Assembly: GCA_964020085.1 (NCBI GenBank)
Contig: OZ026598.1
Coordinates: forward strand, 6,004,024-6,068,023
Direction of reading: 5' to 3'
From: Micromussa lordhowensis
Taxonomy: Eukaryota > Cnidaria > Anthozoa > Scleractinia > Lobophylliidae
DNA length: 64,000 bases
This document shows, one piece after another, positions 39,001 through 45,685 of this stretch. The first letter of the stretch is position 1. The number at the start of each line of letters is the position of its first letter. The notes beneath the pieces are model-generated. The model was not told where the DNA came from. It ran no database searches and saw only the letters and a list, made by a program, of their open reading frames with translations. The position numbers and the translations under genes are program-made.

Positions 39001-40030
39001 TCTAGCAACAAGATCTCAGTCGTTTATAAAGTGCTGAATGATGTAGTATTTTGACTCTCATCATTACTTTAGTAAGAATCTAAAATTTCTAGGTATCATA
39101 CTTTCACCCTGGTTAAAGAAAATAATATGGAGGTTCGTACAGGTCCTGGAAAACCTGGAAAGTCCTGGAAACGTCTGGAAAATCTGTTAAACTCCAGTAA
39201 AAACTATGAAATGTATGGCAAACAGTAAGGAGAATTAACATTACGATCTTAAAGGGTTGATGTGAATTTTAGAGTCCTGGAAAAATCAATCTTATTCTTG
39301 GAAAAGTGCTGGAAAATCCCTAGAAATTTGTTTCTGGAAAAGGGTATGAACCCTGAATATGTCATTCTTGTGCTTCATTATGTTTCCATTTAAGTTGTCC
39401 TAAAATGATTGCTGTAAATTTAATGTGTACAAGATTTTGTGTTAAATGGAACTGAATCCACCTTTTGCCTTTTTTCCTTAATTTCTTGTCTACAGGTTCA
39501 CAAGTTATTTGCACTTCTCAACCTGTCGCATGCCTATGTAACCACTCTGGGGCGACTGGTGGGCGTGGTTGCTCTTAAAGAGGTAAGCATTGTTTTATTT
39601 ATATTTTGTAAGTTGGAACACCATTAGGTAATAGCATATAATAAACAGTACCACATGAAAGGACTGCCCAGTAGCTTTCAGCTGAATGGTCGCACTCTAC
39701 TTAATGGTTTCATCCAGAGTTTAAAGTTAGAACCACCTTGTACAACAAAATAGTGCCAGATGAATGTTCTGACGAAAAACTGTCATTTGAATTTCATCTG
39801 GAGTTCATATGAGCTGCTTTGGTTCATGCTAATGCTTGTATTCATTATAACCATAGGTTCGACAAGCAATTGAGGGTGAGCGGTTTCTAGATGCTTCCCA
39901 TGTAGATGCAGTCGAAAGGGACCGTGGTGGCAGTTTTACATCAACACAGGTTCAAGATGTCATGCTGAAGCCATACTCTAAAGCACGTGCCACAAGTCCC
40001 ACTAGTGAAGACTCAGATCCTGCATTGTAA
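3585..40030 (+). CDS. CLCN2-like: ClC-1/ClC-2-type voltage-gated chloride channel, 26 exons
   Basis: Dimeric plasma-membrane chloride channel with two CBS domains. Exons: 3585-3626, 5202-5355, 21478-21606, 21868-21993, 22417-22502, 22626-22673, 23087-23164, 23294-23372, 23820-23945, 28044-28128, 28223-28330, 28503-28587, 31470-31625, 32043-32112, 32722-32832, 33385-33482, 33894-34003, 34620-34753, 35171-35327, 36331-36400, 36880-36946, 37610-37665, 37914-37958, 38789-38893, 39496-39582, 39857-40030. All junctions are GT-AG and in phase, giving 861 residues (human ClC-2 is about 900). Pore motifs are GSGIP (151-155), GKEGP with the gating glutamate E195, and PAGVFFP (447-453). The segment after FSIEVT lacks the transporter proton glutamate, which argues for a channel. 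CBS1 is about 565-615 and CBS2 about 745-830. The N-terminus contains EQTLMYGR, as in vertebrate ClC-2. The first of two adjacent ATGs is chosen. Confidence 0.95.
5001..5143. repeat. Foldback element, 143 bp, in channel intron 1
   Basis: The segment starting gcatagcttcatctaaacac pairs with the reverse complement of the segment ending gcttagatggggctatgt. Arms are about 50 bp with a few mismatches. It is non-coding. The rest of intron 1 (3627-5000) shows no gene or clear repeat. Confidence 0.7.
6787..8110 (+). pseudogene. Broken SWIM zinc finger plus YqaJ-like nuclease gene
   Basis: In intron 2 of the channel gene. The first frame (6787 to about 7155) carries a SWIM-type zinc finger, [19 protein letters not shown], with the C-x-C...C-x-H ligands. 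A shift of frame near 7150-7170 leads to a segment with the family-typical words [11 protein letters not shown] and [12 protein letters not shown] third piece at about 7553-7860 contains a YqaJ-type exonuclease core (TDRKVFELS, then GLLEIKC, which holds the catalytic E-x-K). Its continuation ([15 protein letters not shown], about 7915) is interrupted by stop codons. At least two frameshifts and several stops make it non-functional. SWIM plus YqaJ proteins are common in repetitive families of cnidarian genomes, so it probably arrived with a mobile element (inference). Confidence 0.75.
8861..10146 (-). pseudogene. Decayed THAP-domain DDE transposase (PIF/Harbinger-like)
   Basis: Read on the minus strand from about 10146. 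The THAP start [14 protein letters not shown] is followed by one stop (about 10011) and by a tyrosine in place of the second zinc-ligand cysteine in the SKHL motif. A VPSIFLW box follows (about 9900), then a spacer. Next comes a transposase helix-turn-helix with [17 protein letters not shown] (about 9355). The catalytic core begins [13 protein letters not shown] (about 9145) and goes on to [31 protein letters not shown] and a degraded SWQTR in place of the MADRG-type motif. Frames change near 9121 and after 8861. The order of domains matches THAP plus HTH plus DDE_Tnp_4 transposases. It lies antisense inside intron 2 of the channel gene. Confidence 0.8.
10150..11355. other. Intronic stretch without a recognised gene
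   Basis: I see no coding exon here. A short segment near 10610-10660 (ctctcacagtgcctctttcc) resembles the middle of the SINE family seen elsewhere in the window, but no promoter boxes are present, so it is not called. The open frame at 10873-11097 on the minus strand has no recognisable domain. Confidence 0.5.
11358..11913. mobile_element. Non-autonomous DNA element with gacccgtag-type ends
   Basis: The left end caggcccgtag...ggtgcgatc is mirrored by the right end gatcgcacccacccg...ctacgggtctgg. The left terminal repeat has lost about 12 bp relative to the right one. The interior has G and C runs and a long A-rich tract, but no supported coding sequence. Confidence 0.55.
13144..15262 (-). 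CDS. Nested small single-span membrane protein, copy A (possibly decayed)
   Basis: Two exons on the minus strand, inside channel intron 2. Exon 2 (13389-13144) follows an AG acceptor (tttaatttag) and reads [20 protein letters not shown], then [14 protein letters not shown], one hydrophobic helix of about 25 residues, and a short tail ending RID. Exon 1 starts at 15262 (MANKVTQTK). If splicing uses gtgtgag at 15235 the product is 90 residues in frame. If it uses the gtgagt two bases further, as copy B does, the frame breaks at once. The first exon has lost 24 or more bases relative to copy B. I do not recognise the family. The pattern is a charged N-terminus, a Cys-rich juxtamembrane motif and one membrane span. 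It may be a pseudogene. Confidence 0.55.
13445..13843 (-). mobile_element. Hairpin-bearing MITE, copy 2 (complete)
   Basis: Reverse-complement match to 1-390 over its whole length. Positions 13445-13700 carry the ttgttatatagc-bounded part, and 13711-13840 form the hairpin bounded by cttaatgactggtccc and gggaccagtcattaag. It sits in the intron of the nested small gene copy A and is absent from copy B, so it inserted after that duplication. Frames in it on both strands mirror each other and are not genes. Confidence 0.85.
16030..16217 (-). mobile_element. tRNA-like SINE, minus-strand copy
   Basis: Reverse complement of the SINE family at 21145-21440: it contains cctggatgggatgctagtcc, the ggggtaacc segment as gttacccccagcattaa, and the promoter-like end as ctaaccatgagggcaccac. 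It lies in unit B and has no counterpart in unit A. Confidence 0.75.
16686..19260 (-). CDS. Nested small single-span membrane protein, copy B (intact)
   Basis: Two exons on the minus strand within channel intron 2. Exon 1 is 19260-19207 ([18 protein letters not shown]) with a strong gtgagt donor. Exon 2 is 16925-16686, after a tttatttttatttag acceptor, and begins [16 protein letters not shown]. Both are phase 0 and join to 97 residues. Residues 36-49 read [14 protein letters not shown], followed by a hydrophobic helix (about 51-77: [14 protein letters not shown] then [12 protein letters not shown]) and a short cytosolic or luminal tail ending TARVD. Copy A keeps the reading frame and nearly all the motif residues, so purifying selection is plausible. 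Family not recognised. Exon 2 has no upstream ATG of its own, so simple frame scans pick the wrong frame here. Confidence 0.7.
17279..17386. repeat. 34-bp tandem repeat, three copies
   Basis: Three near-identical copies of a unit that begins aaaagtccgtttttttcgg and ends agtccagtggggcgg. They are followed by a C/G-rich stretch with repeated cgctcgtgt-like words. The frames open through this region arise because the units are almost identical. No function is evident. Confidence 0.9.
17723..18517. mobile_element. pogo/Tigger-like non-autonomous DNA transposon
   Basis: The ends cagtgaaacctgtattaag and cttaatacaggttccactg are inverted and flanked by TA on both sides (17721-17722 and 18518-18519), as expected of Tc1/mariner/pogo elements. 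Subterminal repeats of gtgtccgcttaat recur at both ends. No transposase is present. A second foldback element (17840-18126) is inserted in it. Confidence 0.75.
17840..18126. mobile_element. Foldback element nested in the pogo-like element
   Basis: A hairpin at about 17840-17955 (caagatggctggatattggc pairs with gccaatatcaagccatcttg) is followed by a segment bounded by ttatatggct and agccatataa. It contains repeated gagcgggcaagatgg words. The plan (hairpin plus tata-bounded body) parallels the MITE at 1-390. A partial relative lies at about 23398-23460 (cgcatattggccaagttctttt). Confidence 0.65.
20577..20630. repeat. Short hairpin
   Basis: tagtaatgcttacct pairs with aggtaagcattact around an AT-rich loop of about 20 bases. 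Probably a fragment of a small foldback element. Confidence 0.6.
20740..20885 (+). mobile_element. Second SINE-like repeat fragment
   Basis: The segment has a box B-like ggtttgaatcc within a dispersed-repeat-like context (acccatgacctctgcgatac upstream and taactgcgatgatcaatcat downstream). It differs from the more frequent SINE family in this window. Only one copy was seen here, so the call rests on the box and on resemblance to common cnidarian repeats. Confidence 0.4.
21145..21440 (+). mobile_element. tRNA-like SINE, best copy
   Basis: A box A-like ggcctcatggttagtg (about 21153) and a good box B, ggttcgagccc (about 21196), lie 40 bp apart, as in tRNA promoters. They are followed by a body with ttgggcaagacact, ctcacagtgcct and gggatggactagcatcccat. 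At least four more copies are in this window (16030, 22735, 33034, 62400). It ends about 40 bp before channel exon 3. Confidence 0.8.
22150..22275. repeat. Low-complexity ttgg and agtc repeats
   Basis: Imperfect (ttgg)n runs change into imperfect (gtca)n runs. Simple-sequence DNA in channel intron 4. Confidence 0.85.
22735..23035 (+). mobile_element. tRNA-like SINE, diverged copy
   Basis: Same order of blocks as the copy at 21145-21440: tggtgacctcatcgtgagtg, a decayed box B (ggatttgagtacc), ttctaggttaagacac, ctcatagtgcctctct and cttcatgctactgaa. It is preceded by a run of G and lies in channel intron 6. Confidence 0.75.
24060..25512 (+). mobile_element. 5'-truncated non-LTR retrotransposon (LINE), reverse transcriptase part
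   Basis: An uninterrupted frame (24112-25263, 383 residues) covers the back half of a reverse transcriptase. It has [19 protein letters not shown], the catalytic [23 protein letters not shown], and [17 protein letters not shown], then a thumb-like C-terminal part. The endonuclease and the front of the polymerase are missing. The 3' end has short repeats of taaatggt (about 25470-25505), as in LINEs that end in a microsatellite rather than poly(A). It is in channel intron 9, same strand. The intact frame suggests recent insertion. The clade (jockey, CR1 or related) is not certain. Confidence 0.85.
25985..26025. repeat. Hairpin
   Basis: gccatgttggtgcccttcc pairs with ggggtaccaacatggc around a very short loop. 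Probably the end of a foldback element whose limits I cannot set. The rest of 25513-27190 shows no gene. Confidence 0.55.
27194..27371. repeat. 89-bp tandem duplication, two copies
   Basis: The unit from ctaccatgcgattagttcc to gactctctagt at 27194-27282 is repeated at 27283-27371 with only a handful of substitutions. It is in channel intron 9 and is non-coding. Confidence 0.9.
28684..31345. mobile_element. Large hAT-like non-autonomous transposon
   Basis: The left end (ttaggactggttttgctag) and right end (ctagtgaaaaccagccctta) are imperfect inverted repeats. Both ends are followed inward by many gagtc/gactc words, a subterminal pattern usual in hAT elements. The 2.7 kb lies in channel intron 12. 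Frames inside have no recognised domain, so the transposase is missing or unrecognisable. It carries a short tandem repeat at 30880-31005. An 8-bp target duplication was not clearly seen. Confidence 0.6.
30880..31005. repeat. Short tandem repeat of about 12 bp (atttatgcacg-like)
   Basis: About ten imperfect copies of atttatgcacg and variants (atttctgcacg, attcatgcacc) run head to tail inside the hAT-like element. Confidence 0.85.
32360..32599. mobile_element. 240-bp MITE with gggccgggttgttc ends
   Basis: Terminal inverted repeats gggccgggttgttcgaa and gaacaacccggccc, with further partial pairing inward (gttaacactaaccc and ctaatccttggttagc). A second copy, interrupted by another element, is at 42212-44029. 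It lies in channel intron 14. Confidence 0.85.
33034..33335 (+). mobile_element. tRNA-like SINE copy in channel intron 15
   Basis: Starts gaggcgtggtagcctcatgg, keeps a partial box B (attagagccctgg), and continues with ttgggcaagacacttaac, ctcacagtgcctctct, ggggtaaccctgtgatgg and cttcatgctgtagaa. Same block order as the copy at 21145-21440. Confidence 0.8.
33603..33758. mobile_element. Foldback MITE, about 156 bp
   Basis: ttgcaggtcaaaatgaaatt at the left pairs with aatttcattttgacctgcaa at the right, and the pairing extends inward through the aggttaaaat block and an attattcatg inner hairpin. It is in channel intron 16. Confidence 0.85.
36450..36660 (-). mobile_element. LINE fragment (C-terminal tail of a reverse transcriptase)
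   Basis: On the minus strand a frame reads [18 protein letters not shown], then [18 protein letters not shown]. This is the well-known tail of endonuclease/reverse-transcriptase proteins of RTE-like or related LINEs. No other part of the element is nearby. It lies in channel intron 20, antisense to the channel. Confidence 0.65.
37105..37283. mobile_element. Nearly perfect long hairpin MITE
   Basis: Two arms of about 75 bp (aagtataagcgttctctgg to actgctgtct, and agacagcagt to ccagagaacgcttatactt) are almost perfectly complementary around a loop of about 22 bases. The 10-bp word ataagcatac occurs just outside the right arm and again about 40 bp outside the left arm. It is in channel intron 21. 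A transcript would fold into a long double-stranded stem. Confidence 0.85.
39115..39350. repeat. cctggaaa-rich dispersed repeat
   Basis: Many short repeats of cctggaaa and tggaaaa are bounded by gttcgtacaggtcctgg and gaaaagggtatgaaccctg, which are partly inverted. It resembles dispersed repeats found in many animal genomes. It lies in channel intron 24. Confidence 0.45.
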
Positions 40031-40779
40031 ATTGCAGCTTGCCATGAAGTGGGATTTGGTTTGTTTGAAACACAGACAGAGTCCTTATGTACTACAGTAG
40101 AAGTATACAAAGGTTCAGAAAACAGGGATTTAGTTCATGGAGTTTCATACATGAACTGGAATTTTGTACAAATCGATAACTGGTGCTTCCACTCTTTTGG
40201 TGGAATATGTGTGTGATAAAGACAAAATTATTTGGAACACTATTAATTTACTTAATAGGTGTTCGGGTGAAATATTAAGCGGTGCAAGTTTGAGTGTATG
40301 TACATTTACATTGTAGAACAGGTATTGAGTGCAATTGGTTGAGGTGCAATCTGGGAGGGGGAGGGATTCCTGTGTCAAGGTGATGCAACATTTATCAGAA
40401 ATCTTAAAATAGTAAGGCATGGCTGTGACCACAAAGAGAAATGATGATGAGGTGGCTCAAGTTCATTATTTTACTTGTAAGTTTTCAAGGAAAAAGAGGA
40501 GATAATTACCTCATTTCATAATAATAATTGGTTATTATGACAACTTCCTCCCTCACAACAATTTTCTTTATTTTGTGGGTCACGTTGCAAACCGTTGCCT
40601 GAACCATAATTATGTAGACAGACCACACAAAACTTGCATTATTCCATGATATAGATATTTTCCAAACAGTACCAAGTAATACAAGCAAAAGAAAGCATTT
40701 TCATATCAACAGAAGAATATACTATTTGGTTTTGTATTTACAGATCAGAGGATAATATTAAAATATATTTGATTTTCCT

Positions 40780-40785
40780 AATAAA
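40780..40785 (+). terminator. Candidate poly(A) signal of the chloride channel gene
   Basis: AATAAA 750 bp after the stop codon, followed by an A-rich stretch. It is a canonical hexamer in a fitting position, but no transcript end is visible from sequence alone. Confidence 0.4.
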
Positions 40786-42211
40786 ATGTAATATTTAAAA
40801 ATAAAAAAAAGAAGTTTTCTTAAAAAATTAAGGAATTGAAAACAAGGTGCATCTTGGCTAATAACAGTTCAATTGGTAGTGTGGTACTTTTTCAACCTAC
40901 CTGTCAATATCATTGTACACATGTACTAGGTTTATCGGTGATGTGGTACATGTAGTTTACAATCCCTCCGAAATTTTTTTCAGGGATGCAGTTCTAAACA
41001 CATCATACAATGCAGTCAAACTGTAGGAGAAATTACTTTATTTCCAAGTGACTTCTCCCCCAGTTTTCATGTCATTGTTTCACAATACTTACATTTCATG
41101 TTTCAGTGGTTAAAATTGCCATATATATTTTATAGCTACCAAAAAAGGTTAATATTGTTCATTTGTACGTCAAATTATTATAGGTACTTTAGTTACTGTA
41201 CTGTTTTTATCAAATTAAGATATCCATTGAATTTCTTATACCATGGTTCTGGTAATAGGTATAATTTAAATTATGATTTTCATTGTTATTCATAGAGGTT
41301 GTCATTTGCAGGAGAGAAAGTGGAAATCCTTTCACAAATTAGCGGATGTTGTGTTGTTAATTTTCTAATTATTTTGTGATATTTTTTTATAAAGGAGGAA
41401 AAATATGTGTAAAAAAAAAAACTTCCAGGTATAACTAAAAAAAGAGAAAGGAGACATGCATACACAAGAACTCAAAATTTCTCAGGCATTGGTTTACGCA
41501 AGGCTGTGTATACATTTTTTCAGTCCTTCAAGCACTCTGGCTTTGAGTGTCTTGGACATTTTCTTGCGCCAAGCTTGACTTTTGCAGCTCCGCTCATGTG
41601 CAAATCTATACCAAGTATTTTAGGTCTTCCCAAAACTCAACTCACTTGAAATGTGAAAATAAGAATCTGTAAAATGCAACTAAGTAGCTTTTTCATATTT
41701 AGTAAGCTACCTGGAGGATGCACTGTTTGATTGCAGATTATTAAAAGCTGCATCGTTACAATGTTTGAATAATACAGACCTAATATGTGTGTCACTTTGT
41801 AAGATAAATAATAAAAGCGTGTAAAGTTTGGTTATTACCCCTGGGCTGTGCAAATTATGACTGATGCTGGCATGTCCACTAGATTGCGTGATCTGAATTG
41901 AGACATGGTGAGTATGCCGTCATGTCTCTCTTTGGTATACATTTAACACAAAAGACCATGTTTGACCACAGGTCCATTTATATGGAAACTGTGTTGAAAC
42001 ACACTATCTTTCATGTTTGAAATAACTTCTCAAGGATAAGACAGATGAGAAATAAAATTGTAAAAATTGATGTGTCCCAGTAACAATTTCCATTGTTTCA
42101 AATGGATAAATTATTAATGAGTATGAGAAGTGAAATTGAAAAATCTCCAGTGTTGTTGTTGCAGAAAATATCCATACCTGCCTTCTGGAAATTCCAATAG
42201 CTTATATCCCA

Positions 42212-44029
42212 GGGCCGGGTTGTTCAAAGCCCGGTTAACCCATTGACTCCTGCATCAAACTGTCCGCAACCCACCCCTAATTTCCTGGCGCTTTTTGGAA
42301 ATATGTCAGAGCGAGTGAAAGCTCAAAAATAAACCATATGCGCAGTAACCACAGACACAAGATCAGGTTTCAAGACTTCGTTTATTTAAAGTTCAATAAA
42401 TGAATGGCCAAAATAGTAAAAAATATCAACAAAAAGAACTCAATTTGATGCGTATAACTTGTAAGAAAACAAGAAATTATATTTTTTTCTTCGCCGTGTG
42501 ACAAAACGGCGAGAAAATTGAATACGCAAAAATGAGTTAAATATTTACTTCGGAGGATGAAACGAAACCAAATACAACAGAATTTCCATTCTTTTACTAT
42601 AACGGAGAACATTTAAGAAAATACCGGAAAATAAAAGGCGAAAAACACACGTAAAACAAATTCAAAAAGAAGAAATCGGATAATTTTTTTGCCGCCCGAC
42701 GAAATAATACAGCGCAGCGAAAGAAAGTTGAAAAATGTACATCAATAAGACGACAAAAACAAGGCAATTATTTTGAGATAAATCGTTTTTCAACTGTGTA
42801 AATTTAGTGCCAACTTAGTTTTATCCTCAGGTGTTCTGTAGAAGCTGAACAAGACTCAATAAAATATATTTGAGGGAAGCGAATACACTAAACAAACAAA
42901 CCACGAGGGGTCGCCGTAAATTAAATATGCAGAATTCCAGCGTTCAAAAATACTGTTCACTTTTAAAACCTAAGATTCCCAAATATAGGCAACCAAATGA
43001 AAGAAACGTGACAGGAAGTTCAATAACAATAAATTTTCATTCAAGATGAGGCAAAAAAACTTATCTAAAAGCACAAAAATGTTCAAAATTTTAGAGACGT
43101 GCTTCGCGGCATGACCACATGTTTGAATTAATTTTCACGCAAAAGCGAAAGCGCAAGTTTTTCTCTACAAGTTTTGCAGTTATTTTATCGGCCGTGGCTT
43201 TGCCTATCGTGCTAAAAGCTGAATTCAACTTCGAACTAATACTGCACATTACCATTTTTGTTTTCTAAAGTCGAGGCAGCTGCTTTAAATCCGCTATCTG
43301 TATTCAAAACTCACTTGAAAACGCACCCGATCGTCTTGTTTTCGCCGCGGTTGAAGGAAGGAAAAATTATTCACCAGAAAGGTCTGAGGGTTCCATTCAC
43401 CTTGATCTTCCATTCTAAGGCCACCTAAACATCGATTTATGTTTTTTCTTTCCATTTTAAGTGCCAAAGGAGTAATTTCTCCGTTTTAGGAATGAAAACA
43501 AGACCCTGGAAGTTTGTAGATTTGGCCCGCAACGCGCCATGATTACCTGCACTTTTCGAGCGCGTGATTTTAAGACAAAAACCCGTCTTTCTAGGACCCC
43601 TAAAGTCCTCTAAAAATATGCTCAGAAAGTCCATTTTCATTGGTTTATTTGTCCTTAACAACAATAGTACAATAGGAGAACCAAAATGTCTTCAGGGAGG
43701 GTAGGACAGGCATTTGTCCTCACGTGCTTTTTTACGGCCGGTTACGGCCGGCACAGGAAATTGGGGGTGGGTTTTCGCACGGCCGGTTACGGCCGGCACA
43801 GGAGTCAATGGGTTAAGCTAACACAGGGTTAGCGCGAATTTTGATTGTGAACTTGCAACTTTTTGGTGAGCTTTTAAGTTTGTATTGTTTCTCCTTCAGT
43901 TTTGAGTTTGAATAATCTCAAACTACACAAAATATAAGCAGTGAAAGACATATTTATACAAGAAAAATTAATACTTTAGTTAACTCTTATCCTGGGTTAG
44001 CGTTAATAGGCTTTTGAACAACCCGGCGC
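42212..44029. mobile_element. gggccgggttgttc MITE, second copy, split by an insertion
   Basis: The left end (gggccgggttgttcaaag) is at 42212 and the right end (cttttgaacaacccggcgc) finishes at 44029. Removing 42239-43816 restores an uninterrupted match to the 240-bp copy at 32360-32599. The host MITE is therefore older than the element inside it. Confidence 0.85.
42239..43812. mobile_element. piggyBac-like non-autonomous element, 1574 bp, with TTAA target duplication
   Basis: Terminal inverted repeats cccattgactcctg and caggagtcaatggg are flanked by TTAA on both sides (42235-42238 and 43813-43816). A second inverted pair lies just inside (aacccacccctaatttcctg with caggaaattgggggtgggtt). TTAA target sites and ends starting CCC are hallmarks of piggyBac elements. 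The two small minus-strand frames (42382-42612 and 43437-43664) have no transposase features. ggccggttacggccggc repeats lie near the right end. Confidence 0.85.
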
Positions 44030-44330
44030 AGGTGTGTTAAGCCTCTCAATCAAAGCAAGACCTGGTGCAGAACCATTCATATGAAAATGAGTTTAATTTG
44101 CATGTGAATGTAATCTCATCATCATGTGAAAGGATGGACACCAAGACTTCTCATTGAGAAAGAGGCCAAAGGTAATTCGGAAATGACTCATTAAGTTTAA
44201 TACATTTTGTCAACTTTTATGGTCTTACAGAACCCCCAACACCCAAGTAAATTCCAATCCCTTCTGAGGGGGAGTATGGATGTATTCTGGGACTGCATGA
44301 TAGTCTAGTCATTCCAGTAAATTACAAAAT

Positions 44331-44602
44331 TACTGCGCCTTCCAATAACATGCTGACTCTAAAATTAAAAAATCAACTGACAAATGCGTCTTTTGCTACC
44401 GTCAATCAAAAGTTTGGCAGCTCCTCCCAGCTTTCCACTATGTTGTCTAAACTGTGCTCAATGAATTGATTTGATTACCGTGCACTTGGCAGGAGTCGGA
44501 AGCTAGAAGGAGCCGCTGACCATTCGATTGAGGGTAGCGAAAGACGCATTTGCCGGTTGAGCTTTGAATTTTAGGGTCTGCATGTTATTGAAAGGCGCAG
44601 TA
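44331..44602. mobile_element. 272-bp MITE with about 75-bp inverted ends
   Basis: The left arm tactgcgccttccaataaca, continuing through aaatgcgtcttttgctacc, pairs with the right arm ending tgttattgaaaggcgcagta. Ends are flanked by TA, as in Tc1/mariner-type MITEs. It lies between the channel gene and the tetraspan gene. Confidence 0.8.
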
Positions 44603-45685
44603 AATATGCTCTTAATTCTGTACACTGACAAAGAACTGTATTGGACATTTTATTGCAAACTTACTACACTATAATACAGCTTTACTAATGAAAATTAATT
44701 ACAGCCACAAAATTCACTACATGTACATATTTCATCCTGAAGTTCATCATACAAGTTTGATTTTCAAAACTCTTGGAACAACAAGGCAAGTTCCATTTCT
44801 AACCAAAGATAAATTCTTGTGAAATATTTGGAGACCTTGAACCAATTGAACAGCTTTCTTATGTTCAAAAAAATCTACTCTAATGGAAACATTATGAAAT
44901 GTTTCTGTTTTTAAACTCCTTCAAACAGCAAGCAAATTATTCTATGGAGCGATGCTCAAGTAGTAAATAACAGTTATTTCCTCTGACAAAGACGAGGTAA
45001 ACCTATAAATTTACAAACATACAGAAGTATAGGTGCCAACTTAAATATCTGTGTACACTGGGAAACAAATACAAGAAATACAATGTTCTGCTAAAAAAAA
45101 CAACTTTCTACATTCAATATTCAGATTGCCCTGTTTTGTAAACATGCAATTTTTTTTTGGTTTGACATTAATTTTAAATGAACCACTTTGATTTTCATTC
45201 TCCCTTGTATCACCATGGTAAAAGAAATATGAGACAATGGACACTAAAAGCCAAACTGATTTTAAAAATTTAAACCAAGAACAAATCTAAAGCAAAAATC
45301 AAATGTTTACAAGCAACTAACTTGTCAACTTAGCTCGGCTACAAACTTAGGGTTTACGTTACTCCAATATTTGGAGTGCACATAAAAGTTACTAAGACCT
45401 CTCGGCAGAAAAAGCTCAATTAACAATAGAAAAAGCTCAAGTGAACTGTTAAGCCCTAATGTAAACATGCAAATTCTCTTTACTGGACTCTGCATTTCTT
45501 GCAGTTCAGTTGGGAGAATTTGGACAACTACCTTACTACTTTAGGCTTGCAATTATCGAGCCCACTGACAAATTTGCAAAGTAAATTATGACTAGAACGT
45601 TCTGATGTTAACATAAATTATTTCCAGCCAGTGCAGTCTGCTCACACACAACCTTTGCTGTTTGTCAGGTGGACTCTTGCCTTCT

